A model generated the notes under the pieces. That model was not told the DNA's origin. It saw only the letters and a program-made list of their open reading frames with translations, and made no database searches. This document shows, piece by piece, positions 41,635 to 51,102 of a stretch of DNA of 64,000 nucleotides; positions within the stretch are counted from its first letter, which is position 1; every line of letters begins with the position of its first letter. The translations under genes were made by a program, and so were the position numbers. The DNA is taken from contig NZ_JAHWGP010000036.1 in assembly GCF_020873915.1 (NCBI RefSeq), positions 21,977-85,976 of the forward strand. The letters are read 5' to 3'. The stretch is from Streptomyces sp. DH5 (lineage in GTDB: Bacteria > Actinomycetota > Actinomycetes > Streptomycetales > Streptomycetaceae).

Positions 41635-41760
41635 ATGATGCGGATCGAGGCTGCGGGCGAGGAGAAACTCCGGCGGCTGCGGAACCTGGTGACCGGACAC
41701 GTGGAGCGGTTCGGCCGGCGCGACGGATCGCAGGTGGACTGGCAGCGGGCTGAGCCGGGC
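41635..41760 (+). pseudogene. DUF2218 fragment
   Basis: About 40 codons (MRIEAAGEEKLRRLRNL, then GHVERFGRRDGSQVDW) match the C-terminus of DUF2218 proteins; the N-terminal half is gone. The rest of 41,354-41,858 shows no intact gene. Confidence 0.5.
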
Positions 41761-41858
41761 AACAGCGCCCACACCAAGAACGACGGCTGCGACCGCTCAG
41801 TCATCGCCTGCCCCCGCCTGCTGGTGCCCGCGGCCGGTGCCGTGCAGCGGCCCGTACG

Positions 41859-42269
41859 ATGAGCGCCATGGCCCGCACGCGCACCTTGGCAAGCGGACGC
41901 CCGAGTGGGTGTCCGCTTGCGCTGCTGGTGCTGGCGGTGCTGGCCGGTGTGCTGGGCATGCACGGTCTTGCGCCAGGGGCGGTGGTGGCGCAGACCGGGG
42001 CCGGTCACGAGATGGTGATGGCCGCGGCGGACGGTGTGCCGCACGCGGTCGGGGGATGCGCGCACACGGACGGCGGATCGGGTCACCTCGATCACGCCGA
42101 TGGGACGTGCGCGGCCGCCGGGACCGCTTCGGCGTACACACCGCCGGCACTGGCCGGCACGCTGCTGGACACACCCGCCGCCTCTGCCCCCATGACGGCG
42201 ATCGTCGGCTCTTCCCATGCCGGACGGGCCCCGCCCGACCTCTTCCAACTGCAGCTCCTACGGATATAG
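41859..42269 (+). CDS. DUF6153 family membrane/exported protein
   Basis: 136 aa. N-terminal hydrophobic helix (LALLVLAVLAGVLGMHGL), then an exported His/Cys-rich part with GCAHTDGGSGHLDHADGTC, matching DUF6153, and a C-terminal PPDLFQLQLLRI. His and Cys spacing suggests copper binding outside the membrane. Heads the copper cluster. Confidence 0.7.
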   Translation: MSAMARTRTLASGRPSGCPLALLVLAVLAGVLGMHGLAPGAVVAQTGAGHEMVMAAADGVPHAVGGCAHTDGGSGHLDHADGTCAAAGTASAYTPPALAGTLLDTPAASAPMTAIVGSSHAGRAPPDLFQLQLLRI

Positions 42270-42393
42270 AGCGGCCCGCTCGGCACCCTTGTGCCCGGTG
42301 ATGACCGGTGACGGGTGCCATGTCTCCCGCACGCCCTTAAAGATCCGTGACACCGCGCGCCGTGACCGGCGCGCGTGAAGGAGCTGCACCACC

Positions 42394-43026
42394 ATGATCC
42401 GCAAGCGTTCCCTCGTCCGCCGCACCACCGCCGTCGCTGCCGCATGCGCGACAGCACTTGTCCTGGCCGCCTGCGGCGGCAACGGTGACGACACCGGCTC
42501 GGCCGGGCACGGCGGCCACAACGCCACCGCCTCCCCGTCCGCCCTGGCGTCGCAGGGACAGCACAACGCGGCCGACGTGGCCTTCGCGCAGGGCATGATC
42601 CCCCACCACCGCCAGGCCGTCGAGATGGCCGATCTCGCCCCCGGCCGGGCTCAGTCGCCGGAGGTGAAGAAGCTTGCCGCCGACATCAAGAAGGCCCAGG
42701 ACCCGGAGATCAGGACGCTGTCCGGCTGGCTGACCTCCTGGGGCGAGGAGGTGCCTGCCGAGGGCGCCATGGACCACTCCTTGCACGGCGGTATGGAGGG
42801 CATGATGACGGAGGAGGAAATGGCCGAGCTCAAGGACGCCTCGGGTAAGGCCTTCGACACCGCCTTCATGGAGATGATGATCAAGCATCACGAAGGCGCG
42901 GTCGAGATGGCGAAGACCGAGCAGGCCGACGGCGCCTACACGCCCGCCAAGAAGATGGCCGTCGACATCATCGCCTCCCAGAGCGCGGAGATCGAGCAGA
43001 TGAACGAGTTGCTCGGCAAGGACTGA
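42394..43026 (+). CDS. DUF305 copper-associated lipoprotein
   Basis: 210 aa. Lipobox LVLAAC at about residues 22-27 predicts lipid anchoring outside the membrane. DUF305 signature repeated: MIPHHRQAVEMADLA near 67 and MMIKHHEGAVEMAK near 162, with a Met/Glu-rich middle. DUF305 proteins accompany copper resistance genes and likely bind or buffer Cu(I). ATG after AAGGAG. Confidence 0.9.
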   Translation: MIRKRSLVRRTTAVAAACATALVLAACGGNGDDTGSAGHGGHNATASPSALASQGQHNAADVAFAQGMIPHHRQAVEMADLAPGRAQSPEVKKLAADIKKAQDPEIRTLSGWLTSWGEEVPAEGAMDHSLHGGMEGMMTEEEMAELKDASGKAFDTAFMEMMIKHHEGAVEMAKTEQADGAYTPAKKMAVDIIASQSAEIEQMNELLGKD

Positions 43027-43114
43027 CCTGGACGGAACGGGGCGGGCGCCAGGCAAGCGCGCCCGCCCCACTCGCCGCGCCCACCGCCTTATCTCCTCCA
43101 GTTTGGACACGACC

Positions 43115-44023
43115 ATGACTTCCGTCCGCATACGGCGACGCGCCCGGCGCGCTGTTTACTTCCTGGCCGCCACCGGGCTGCTGCTGGCAGCCTGCTCCGC
43201 TCCCACCACGGATCAGCACGCGGCCGTGCCCGACCCGGGGACCGGGCACCTGCACGGCCTGGGCGTCGACCCGGCCGACGGCGCCGTCTACGCCGCCGGC
43301 CACCACGGCGTCTTCCGCCTGGAACGTGGTACCGCGACCCGGGTGGCCGACCGCTACCAGGACACCATGGGCTTCACCATCACCGGCCCCTCCACTTTCC
43401 TGGCCAGCGGCCACCCCGCCCGGGCCGATCCCGATGCGCGCTCGCCCCACCTGGGCCTGATCCGCAGCACGGACGCCGGCCGGACGTGGCAGACCCTCTC
43501 CGCCGAGGGGGAGGCCGACTTCCACGCCCTCCAGCAGGCGGGCGACGACACGCTCTACGGCTTCGACAGCCAGAGCGAAAAGGTGTGGGCCAGCACCGAC
43601 GGCGGCCGCACCTGGGACATCCGCGCCGGCCTGCCGCTGTTCGACCTCGCTGCCCACGCCGACAGCCCCGCGACGGTGTGGGCGGCCACCGGCGAAGGCC
43701 TCGTCCACAGCAGTGACGGCGCACGCAGCTTCCGGGCCGTCCCTGGCGCCCCGGCTCTGGTGGCGGTCGACGAACCGGAGCCCGGACTGCTGGTCGCCCT
43801 GGCCGCGGACGGCAGCCTGATCACCAGCCGCGGCGGCCAGACATGGACCGAACAGGGCCGCCTGCCCGCCGGCGGCGAGCCCGCCGTGCTCACCGCCGCA
43901 ACCGCCCGGCATCTGCTGGCCGCCGACAGCACCGACACCGTCTACCAATCCACCGACGGCGGCCGCACCTGGACCGCGCTCCACCGGCCCTACCAACAGG
44001 CGGAACATCCTGAAGGGAGCTGA
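43115..44023 (+). CDS. Exported BNR-repeat lipoprotein (F510_1955 glycosylhydrolase-like)
   Basis: 302 aa from ATG 43115; a TTG at 43103 is also possible. Lipobox LLLAAC. The mature part is a beta-propeller with repeated S-T-D-G-G-R-T-W (STDAGRTW, STDGGRTW twice, SSDGARSF) and a starting HLHGLGVDPADGAVYAAG motif. Related proteins sit beside DUF305 and P-type ATPases in actinobacteria. Enzymatic activity is not established; a copper-stress envelope role is inferred. Confidence 0.75.
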   Translation: MTSVRIRRRARRAVYFLAATGLLLAACSAPTTDQHAAVPDPGTGHLHGLGVDPADGAVYAAGHHGVFRLERGTATRVADRYQDTMGFTITGPSTFLASGHPARADPDARSPHLGLIRSTDAGRTWQTLSAEGEADFHALQQAGDDTLYGFDSQSEKVWASTDGGRTWDIRAGLPLFDLAAHADSPATVWAATGEGLVHSSDGARSFRAVPGAPALVAVDEPEPGLLVALAADGSLITSRGGQTWTEQGRLPAGGEPAVLTAATARHLLAADSTDTVYQSTDGGRTWTALHRPYQQAEHPEGS

Positions 44024-44057
44024 TCCACGCAGCTCCGCAGGGGTTATGTGACTGGTC

Positions 44058-44261
44058 GTGTGGCGGGCGTTGCTCGGTGTGAGTGCTTGTCGTCCGTACC
44101 GCAGTGAGGTGCCCGATGCCGGCTGGGCTCTGATCGAGCCGGCCCTCACGTCCTGGCGGGTGAGAGTGACCGGGCCGGGCACGGCCGCCCCGGTGCGTGG
44201 TCTGCGGGAGATCGCCAACGCGACCCTGTACGTCAACCGCACCGGCATTCCGTGGGAGTAG
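44058..44261 (+). mobile_element. IS5-family transposase N-terminal relic
   Basis: About 60 codons (VPDAGWALIEPALTSW, then LREIANATLYVNRTGIPWE) equal the start of IS5-type transposases; the frame stops right after IPWE and no DDE part follows. No flanking inverted repeats recognised. The following 44,262-44,561 has no gene. Confidence 0.65.
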
Positions 44262-44561
44262 TCGGCCTCACGGTCGGGCTCCAGCGCCGCATCGGCCACT
44301 GTGGGCAGCATGGCGCCCTTAGTGACCTGCCACGCCTGCCGGTCGTGCTCGAGGGGCCCGCGTTCCATGCGGTGACGGCTTTTTCAAGCGGCGCGCCTTC
44401 CATCGGTGGGCCGGCCTGCCCGGCTTCTTGTGGGTCTGCGCGGACGGCGTCCCGAGTAGCGACCGGCTCTGGAACCGATCAACCATCTATCCATGAAGAG
44501 ATGACGAGGGTCGTGAACTCAGGTCCGGTCGGGAATCCGAGCGGTCGACGCGCGCGTTAGG

Positions 44562-44584
44562 CTCATACCCCCCTAGGGTATGAG
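44562..44584 (+). promoter_or_regulatory. CsoR-type copper operator
   Basis: CTCATACCC-CCCTA-GGGTATGAG: 9-bp arms around a C/G-rich core, matching the ATACCCC...GGGTAT form of actinobacterial CsoR boxes. It lies 41 bp upstream of the CopB ATG at 44,625, so CsoR (not encoded in the window) probably represses the ATPase until copper rises. It also argues against an upstream start at 44,580. Confidence 0.75.
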
Positions 44585-44624
44585 TGGGGCAGTCCCGAAG
44601 GCAGGGTCGCCCGGAGAGGAAGCG

Positions 44625-46871
44625 ATGAGTACGCCCCATCACGAGCACGGATCGCACCCCGGCACACAGGACCGCGGGCAGGATCACGCCCGGGAGACCA
44701 CGCCCGGCCCGGAGCCTGAGCACGACCGGCACGGCGGCGTGGACACCGACGCCCTGCGTGATCACGTCCACGGCGGACACGGAGGTCAGGACCCGCACGC
44801 CGGTCACGGCATAGCGCACACGGGTCACGGCGGTCACGGTGACCATGTCGGGCAGTTCCGCCGCCTTTTTTGGATCATGCTCGTACTCGCCGTCCCCACC
44901 GTGCTGCTCAGCCCGATGTTCGCGACGGTCCTGAGCTACGAGCTGCCGGACGTCACCGGGCTCACGTGGGTCTCGCCGGTCCTGGGCACCGTGATCTACG
45001 TCTGGGGCGGCCGGCCGTTCCTGACCGGCGCCGTCAGTGAACTCAAGGCCCGCAAACCCGGGATGATGCTGCTCATCGGCATGGCCATCACCGTGGCCTT
45101 CCTCGCGTCCTGGGGTGCCACACTCGGCGTGCTGTCCCACGAGCTCGAGTTCTGGTGGGAACTCGCCCTCCTGGTCGTGATCATGCTGCTCGGCCACTGG
45201 ATCGAGATGCGCTCCCTCGCCCAGACCTCCTCCGCCCTGGACTCCCTCGCCGCACTCCTGCCCGACGAGGCGGAGAGGATCGACGGTGACACCGTCGTCA
45301 CCGTCGCCCCGTCGGAGCTACGGCTCGGCGACGTCGTCATCGTCCGCCCCGGCGGCCGGGTCCCGGCCGACGGCGAGGTGGTCGACGGCGGGGCCGACGT
45401 CGACGAGTCGATGATCACCGGTGAGTCCAGGCCGGTGCGGCGCCGGGTCGGCGACCAGGTCGTCGCCGGCACGGTTGCGACCGACAGCGCCCTGCGCGTG
45501 CGGATCTCCGCCGTCGGGGACGACACCGCCCTCGCCGGCATCCAGCGCCTGGTCACCCAGGCCCAGTCCTCCTCCACCCGCGCCCAGCGCCTGGCCGACA
45601 AGGCTGCCGGCTGGCTGTTCTGGTTCGCCCTGGGCGCCGCCGTGATCACCCTGGCCGCCTGGCTGCTGCTGGGCACGCCCGAGCAGGCCTGGATCCGTGT
45701 CATCACCGTGCTGGTCATCGCCTGCCCCCACGCCCTGGGCCTGGCGATCCCGCTGGTGGTCTCCATCGCCACGGAGCGCGCCGCCAAGGGCGGGGTGCTG
45801 GTGAAGGACCGCATGGCCCTGGAGCAGATGCGCACCGTCGACGCCGTTCTCTTCGACAAGACCGGCACCCTGACCAAGGGCGAGCCCACCGTGACCGGGG
45901 TCGAACCCGCCGACGGCCGTGGTGAGGACGAGGTGCTGGCCCTGGCGGCAGCGGCGGAGAGCGACAGCGAGCACCCCCTGGCCACGGCCATCGTCGGGGC
46001 GGCACGGACGCGCGGGCTGGAGGTGCCCGGTTCCATCGACTTCTCCTCCTCCCCGGCCGTGGGGGTGCGGGCGGTGGTGGACGGCGCAGTGATCGCCGTG
46101 GGCGGTCCCTACCTCCTCGAGGAGCACGGCCTCGACGAACTGCCCGTCGCCGACGCGTGGCGGAAGGAGGGCGCGATCATCCTGCACGTCCTCGCCGACG
46201 GCCGGGTGATCGGCGCCCTGCGGCTGGCCGACGAGGTCCGGCCGGAGTCCCGCGAGACGGTGGACGCCCTGCACGCGGCGGGCACCCAGGTCGTGATGAT
46301 CACCGGCGACGCCCGTGCGGTGGCCGAGACCGTCGCCGGGGAACTGGGCATCGACCGCGTGTTCGCCGGGGTGCGGCCCGAGGACAAGGCGGCCAAGGTC
46401 GCGCAACTCCAGTCGGAGGGACGGAAGGTCGCCATGGTCGGCGACGGGGTCAACGACGCCCCGGCCCTCGCCCAGGCCGACGTCGGCATCGCCATCGGCG
46501 CCGGCACCGATGTCGCGATCGCCTCCGCCGGAGTCATCCTCGCCTCCGACGACCCGCGCTCCGTGCTGTCGGTCATCCGGCTCTCCCGCGCCGCGTACCG
46601 CAAGATGAAGCAGAACCTGTGGTGGGCCGCCGGATACAACCTCATCTCCGTGCCGCTGGCCGCCGGCGTGCTCGCCCCCGTCGGCTTCGTTATGCCCATG
46701 GCCGTGGGTGCGCTGCTGATGTCGTTGTCCACCGTCGTGGTCGCGATGAACGCCCAGCTGCTCCGCCGTCTCGACCTAAGCCCCGGGGCCAGTGCCGGCG
46801 CCGTCCGCGGCGCTCCGCCCGCGCACGCCGGGCAGTTCGACCGGGACGACGCAGCCGTCGTGCACCACTGA
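44625..46871 (+). CDS. copB: CopB-type copper P-type ATPase
   Basis: 748 aa from ATG 44625, after GGAGAGG. N-terminal 75 residues are His-rich (HGGHGGQDPHAGHG). Eight membrane helices; the transport motif is CPH (ACPHALGLA, about 366), typical of CopB (P1B-3) rather than the CPC of CopA. Phosphorylation site DKTGT at about 411, TGES in the actuator domain, GDGVNDAP at about 606. Exports copper (or silver) under CsoR-type control. All catalytic motifs intact, in contrast to the ATPase relic at 40,164. Confidence 0.93.
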   Translation: MSTPHHEHGSHPGTQDRGQDHARETTPGPEPEHDRHGGVDTDALRDHVHGGHGGQDPHAGHGIAHTGHGGHGDHVGQFRRLFWIMLVLAVPTVLLSPMFATVLSYELPDVTGLTWVSPVLGTVIYVWGGRPFLTGAVSELKARKPGMMLLIGMAITVAFLASWGATLGVLSHELEFWWELALLVVIMLLGHWIEMRSLAQTSSALDSLAALLPDEAERIDGDTVVTVAPSELRLGDVVIVRPGGRVPADGEVVDGGADVDESMITGESRPVRRRVGDQVVAGTVATDSALRVRISAVGDDTALAGIQRLVTQAQSSSTRAQRLADKAAGWLFWFALGAAVITLAAWLLLGTPEQAWIRVITVLVIACPHALGLAIPLVVSIATERAAKGGVLVKDRMALEQMRTVDAVLFDKTGTLTKGEPTVTGVEPADGRGEDEVLALAAAAESDSEHPLATAIVGAARTRGLEVPGSIDFSSSPAVGVRAVVDGAVIAVGGPYLLEEHGLDELPVADAWRKEGAIILHVLADGRVIGALRLADEVRPESRETVDALHAAGTQVVMITGDARAVAETVAGELGIDRVFAGVRPEDKAAKVAQLQSEGRKVAMVGDGVNDAPALAQADVGIAIGAGTDVAIASAGVILASDDPRSVLSVIRLSRAAYRKMKQNLWWAAGYNLISVPLAAGVLAPVGFVMPMAVGALLMSLSTVVVAMNAQLLRRLDLSPGASAGAVRGAPPAHAGQFDRDDAAVVHH

Positions 46872-47138
46872 GCCCGCAGGGTTGTCCTGTCGGGGTCGTG
46901 AAGCCAGAGCGGTCGAGCAGGCCGTCGCCACCATTCTCGCGGTCTACGGCCTCTGCGAGCGACTGCTGATCGCCTCCCGCACGCGGGAGCAGGCGGTGGC
47001 TCTGGTCGCCGATCCCGAGGACATGCCGCAGCCCGTGCGGCCCGAAGCACGCCGCGTGGAGGGCCCGACCGACTGTCACACCTCATCGTCGGTGCGGGCC
47101 GCCTTCACCAACAATCTGCCGCCGGTGACGACGTACGG

Positions 47139-47810
47139 ATGGATGGGGCGGCGGCCAACGCTAGACGACGTGGTACCCCCACCGCGGCCTGGCTGCAGGC
47201 CGCGGACGCGAGCCTGACCGTGCTCAGCAACATCGCCTTCGTCACCGACTGGGCCCGCCGGTACTTCGGATCTTGGTGGAACGCCTCCGACTCGCCCGCG
47301 AGCGGCGTCTGCTCCGGGCCGCTGGTCACCGGCATCGATGAGAAGGCATCACGGGCCTCGCCGCGCTGGTGCGCTCCTGCCCCCATGACGAGGTCACCTA
47401 CGCCAAGGCCCGACTGCTGCTCGCCCGGGCCAGCGCCAGCACCAGCCCTGGCATCTGCCCGGAAGAAGGACTCGCCCACTGCTCCGAGCAGCTCGGCGGC
47501 CCGTCACCCTCTCCGCTGCACTGCGCAGCCACTGGCGCTGGCCGCCGCACGGATCGCCCGGGAGATGATCAGTGCGTCCCTGCTGCGCGACGCCTGGACG
47601 CTCCTGCATGCCTCCGCCGCCATCCGTGACGGCCAGGCGGTCCTCGTCTTCGGCTCCAAGGGCGCGAGCAAGACCCACCACGGTCTTGCTGCTGGCCAGT
47701 CGCGGCACCCCCGGACAGCGCGCCTACCAGCACCGCGCTGCAGCCGCCGGCCTCACTCTCTGTCCCGCCCGCCCTACACCCTCCTCCTCCGGGGTCTCGC
47801 TCGGGTGAAT
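47139..47810 (+). pseudogene. Decayed P-loop protein gene
   Basis: Fragments of one protein appear in successive frames: ADASLTVLSNIAFVTDWARR (47,200-47,270), CPHDEVTYAKARLLLARA (47,375-47,430), ARIAREMISASLLRDAW and FGSKGASKTT (47,550-47,690). Together they resemble actinomycete HPr-kinase-like proteins with a G-S-K-G-A-x-K-T-T loop. At least three frameshifts. The preceding 46,872-47,138 has no confident gene. Confidence 0.6.
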
Positions 47811-47858
47811 CTGGTCCCGGGTGAGAACCCGGTCCGGGCCGGGTGCGTCGTGCCGGTC

Positions 47859-48089
47859 ATGGAAGCGATCAACGATGTGCATGTGTCCGAGCCGGGGCTG
47901 GTCGTGGTCGATGTCGCCGCCGCCGACGATGAGACCGCGTTCGCGTTCCACGCGGCCCTGTCTGCACGGTGGGCGACGACGTCGGTGGAGCGCACTACCA
48001 GGGATGCCGGCCAGGCGGGTGTGCGGCTGCGCTGCTACCTCGACCTGCGTCAGCCCCTGACGGAACCCGCTGGTATGGACGGGCCCTGA
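47859..48089 (+). CDS. DUF6207 family protein
   Basis: 76 aa, ATG 47859. Nearly the whole protein follows the DUF6207 pattern: INDVHVSEPGLVVVDVAAAD, DDETAFAFHAALSARWAT, ERTTRDAGQAGVRLRCYLDL. Widespread in Streptomyces, function unknown. Survives intact inside a zone of relics. Confidence 0.8.
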   Translation: MEAINDVHVSEPGLVVVDVAAADDETAFAFHAALSARWATTSVERTTRDAGQAGVRLRCYLDLRQPLTEPAGMDGP

Positions 48090-48111
48090 TGGCGCGCCGG
48101 AGGGGGGATGG

Positions 48112-48780
48112 CTATCGGGCGAGGGTGATCATGACGGGCTGGTTCGGGCAGTTCGTGGTGGCCCGGGTCAGGGTGTCGCGTTCGGTCTCATCGACGGTGA
48201 GCTGCCAGCGCAGTTTGGTGGCGATCCAGTCGGTGAGGTAATGGCAGTGGTACGGCTCGTACGGGGGCAGCCACTCAGCCGGGTCCTTGTCGGCCTTGGA
48301 GCGGTTGGTGGCCGCGGTGACCGCGATCAGGGAGCGGTCGTCTCCGAGGTCGTTGGCATAAGCCTCACGCTCGGCAGCTGTCCAGGCGGAGGCGCCGGAG
48401 TCCCAGCTCTCCGCCAGCGGGACCAGGTGGTCGAGGTCAAGGGCGCCGGGGGAGTTGACGTAGGTGTTGCTGTAGGGGCTGTACCACTGGCCGCCGGACA
48501 GCTTGCAGCCCGCGGCCTGCTCCGGCGCGATGACCGCTTCGGCCTTCAGCACCTCGTTGCGGGTGTTGCAGCCGTCCCGGTCGGCGTCGACCCAATGCTT
48601 GAACGCGCTGCGCTGGTAGCCGGCACGGCTCTCCGCTGCGACGGGCAGCGCGGTGATGGCGTCGGCCAAAGGCAGGGTCAGGGTGTCGCCCTTCTCACCG
48701 AGCGGGCCGTCGGCGTAGGCGGGAGTGATGAGAGCGGCGACGGCAGTAGCAGCGGCTGCGATGGAGAGGAGGGCGCGCAC
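48112..48780 (-). CDS. Secreted HNH nuclease (DUF1524-like)
   Basis: 222 aa. Signal peptide (residues 1-23, cleavage after AYA). The nuclease core contains LDLDHLVPLAESWDSG, giving the DH of the HNH motif, and later AVTAATNRSKADKDP with the Asn and the final acidic/His region. Four Cys may form disulfides. Streptomycetes secrete several such nucleases, perhaps for nutrient release or competition. Converges on the DUF6207 gene. Confidence 0.85.
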   Translation of the reverse strand: MRALLSIAAAATAVAALITPAYADGPLGEKGDTLTLPLADAITALPVAAESRAGYQRSAFKHWVDADRDGCNTRNEVLKAEAVIAPEQAAGCKLSGGQWYSPYSNTYVNSPGALDLDHLVPLAESWDSGASAWTAAEREAYANDLGDDRSLIAVTAATNRSKADKDPAEWLPPYEPYHCHYLTDWIATKLRWQLTVDETERDTLTRATTNCPNQPVMITLAR

Positions 48781-48956
48781 AGCGGGTCCTTCCGGAAGAT
48801 CCGATGAGACGAGTAGTGATCTTCGTAGCGGGAGGACTCCCCAGGGGAGGGCAGATCGGCCTGGGGTTCACTCTGGGGCGTGGAAAGTCAGACCAGAGGC
48901 CCGGCACCTGGCGCGACCACGGGCCCGGGTGTGGAGGGCTACACCTGTAGCAGTGC

Positions 48957-49140
48957 CTACGCGGGCGCCGGCGCCGGGCGCAGCGACGCGAGCGGCGAGC
49001 GTCGGCCTTTCTCCACCGCGCGCAGCTGCTCCCAGTCGACCTCGGGGTGCGCGGCGACCACCGCATCGACGGAGGCCGTGGTGTAGAGCGAGATGTCGAC
49101 GGCCCGGCCCCAGTCCATGTCGCCGACGTGGCCCACGGGC
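48957..49140 (-). pseudogene. C-terminal gene relic (tail motif, copy 2)
   Basis: Minus-strand frame encodes VGHVGDMDWGRAVDISLYT, then AAHPEVDWEQL and AVEKGRRSPLASL before a stop at 48,957. The tail matches the relic at 40,083-40,148. Upstream (49,141-49,480) reading is broken. The remaining 48,781-49,533 contains no intact gene; a run of eight G occurs near 49,485. Confidence 0.35.
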
Positions 49141-49533
49141 TGGTGCGCCGCTGGCGTACACCTGGCGAGGAGTACGAAGCGGAGTGGGACCAGGCGTCCG
49201 GACACGGGCAGCGATCGAGGAGTTCCGGCGGATGAGGGCCACGTAGTTACTCGGCTGGCGTTGGGCATGGCCGGGGGCCTTGGTCGGGTGAGGACCGCCG
49301 ATCCGCTCGTCCTGGGTGAACGCGACGTCGCGGGCGTTGTGACTGCGGGTCCGAGGGGTTCCCTTGATGTTTGAACTTGACGCAACCGTTCCGATACTGA
49401 CCGTAACTTTTTTGGGGGAGGGGATGCACGTTCCGGCCCGCTGGAGCGCTGATGGGGTGGAGGCGGTTGTCGCCTCTGGTGCCGGGGGGGGAGGAGGCGG
49501 CATCTGGAATGAAACAGGTACAGGGGAGGACCC

Positions 49534-49713
49534 GTGCAGCAGACCGCTGCCGCGTGGTTGTTCGAGATCGCGCTCGCCCTCAGGGTGTTCGGCCCGGACA
49601 TGGTCCGAGGCTGCCGCTGGCTGCTCACCGCCGGCGTCCGTATCGGTATCACCCAGCTGACCGGTGCCCGTATGCCAGCCCGTTCCGCCGAGTCGGACCA
49701 GGAGGCGTCGTGA
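49534..49713 (+). CDS. Small protein upstream of the sigma factor, 59 aa
   Basis: GTG after GGGGAGGA. Amphipathic or weakly hydrophobic helix (WLFEIALALRVFGPDMVRG), then a polar tail. Its stop overlaps the sigma-factor GTG (GTGA). May be a membrane-associated regulator of the sigma factor; family not recognised. Confidence 0.55.
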   Translation: MQQTAAAWLFEIALALRVFGPDMVRGCRWLLTAGVRIGITQLTGARMPARSAESDQEAS

Positions 49714-50318
49714 GCAGCGAACAGGGCACGGACGACACCGGCGGTGCGGTAGGCACCCCGCGCGTGGTGCCGATCGATCAGTGGGACGTCGCCGCGCAGA
49801 TGTCGTACTGGGCGTTCCACCAGCAGCGCCGCATCGACTACATGCGCTACGCCTACCTCCAGCTCGGTTCGGACGCCGACGCCGAGGAAGCCGTCGACCT
49901 CGCCTTTGACCGGATGATGGACCGCTGGCTGGACATGCTGCAGATGGAGAACCTGGAGGGCTACGCCTGGACGATCCTCAAGCGCCGCATCATCGACATG
50001 CACCGCAAACGCCGGCGCCGCCCGGAACTGATGGAGACCGCCGCCTTCGAGGCCGCACTCGCCGACCACGTCGAGGACCCCTACGACACCCTGACCGACG
50101 CCATCACCTTGTACACCGCCGTCAGCGCCCTCAGCGAACGCCAGCGCGACGCGATCCTGCTCCACTACGGCCTGGGCTTCACCGCCGTCGAAGCCGCCGA
50201 AGTGATGGGCAACCAGGAATCCACCGTCCGCTCCCAACTGCGCACCGGCCGCCGACGCCTCGCCACCTTGCTCAAACTCCGCTGCCCGGAGCACCCCGAC
50301 GGGAAGAACCCCTCATGA
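49710..50318 (+). CDS. ECF-type RNA polymerase sigma factor
   Basis: 202 aa, GTG coupled to the upstream small gene. Region 2-like helices (LGSDADAEEAVDLAFDRMMD, YAWTILKRRIIDMHRKRRR) and region 4 (LSERQRDAILLHYGLGFTAV, then AAEVMGNQESTVRSQLRTGRR) follow the ECF pattern. The next gene is ATGA-coupled and may encode an anti-sigma partner. Target promoters not identified. Confidence 0.88.
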   Translation: MSSEQGTDDTGGAVGTPRVVPIDQWDVAAQMSYWAFHQQRRIDYMRYAYLQLGSDADAEEAVDLAFDRMMDRWLDMLQMENLEGYAWTILKRRIIDMHRKRRRRPELMETAAFEAALADHVEDPYDTLTDAITLYTAVSALSERQRDAILLHYGLGFTAVEAAEVMGNQESTVRSQLRTGRRRLATLLKLRCPEHPDGKNPS

Positions 50319-50989
50319 CCGTGCTGCCAGACGACGACCGCACCATCGACGACCTGCTCGCCTCCGCCCGCACCCGCAACCGCTACGCCACCTACGACAT
50401 GACCGCGGCCGAGGTCCGCCTGCGCGCCCGCCAGATTGCCCGTCACCGGCCGCCGCGCCAGCGCACCGCCGACGCCCCCCTGCACACCGAGTGGACCACC
50501 CCCGAGGACGAAAACACGCCCGATGCCGACCGCGCCTGGTGGGACCTGAACGCCGTCTGCCTGCTCGCTCTCGGACCGGACGCCGACAAGCAGATGGCCG
50601 CCTTCATCACCACTCGCTACGCCGACAAAGCCGGCGCACTCGTCTTCGCCTGTCTGCTGCACCTGAGCGGCGACAGCAGCGGCGCCCGCTTCTGGTGGCG
50701 CTTCGCCGCCGGCTTCGGCCACCCCCTCGCCGAATACTGCCTCTTCCTCGAGCACGCCCACAGCGGCGAGTACGACGACGCCGACCACTGGCGCACCGAA
50801 CTCCTACGCCACCGCTTTGTACCCGACCTGTGGTGCGGCGACCGCTCCACCGCCCTCGTGTTCGGCCCGCCCAGCATGGACCCGGTCCAGTCCCACATCC
50901 AGCACCAGCAACACCCGGAGATCGGCACCGTGCCCCTGCCCACCTTCTCCCTGGTCGGCCAGCTACGTCAGCTTACCTCCCTGCTGTAA
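50315..50989 (+). CDS. Putative regulator cognate to the sigma factor, 224 aa
   Basis: ATGA overlap with the sigma-factor gene. N-terminal DDLLASARTRNRYATYDMTA resembles the start of proteins following ECF sigma genes in Streptomyces. The middle has TPR/Sel1-like helices (GARFWWRFAAGFGHPLAEYC). No membrane helix. An anti-sigma or modulator role is inferred from coupling. Confidence 0.6.
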   Translation: MTVLPDDDRTIDDLLASARTRNRYATYDMTAAEVRLRARQIARHRPPRQRTADAPLHTEWTTPEDENTPDADRAWWDLNAVCLLALGPDADKQMAAFITTRYADKAGALVFACLLHLSGDSSGARFWWRFAAGFGHPLAEYCLFLEHAHSGEYDDADHWRTELLRHRFVPDLWCGDRSTALVFGPPSMDPVQSHIQHQQHPEIGTVPLPTFSLVGQLRQLTSLL

Positions 50990-51102
50990 CCACCCGCCCA
51001 CATACACCTGCCACCCGGCGGAGAACACCCGGCCCGCTCACGGATGCTCGGCCCTGGCCGGGGCGATTGGAATCGCGTCCCGGCCTGGCTCATCATCATG
51101 GG

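Noticed and set aside
42968-44368. Minus-strand frame of 466 aa
   Set aside because: Antisense to the BNR lipoprotein gene, which has a lipobox and propeller repeats.
48957-50294. Minus-strand frame of 445 aa as one gene
   Set aside because: Most of it is antisense to the sigma-factor operon. Only the last 60 codons (48,957-49,140) look like former coding sequence, so only that piece is listed.
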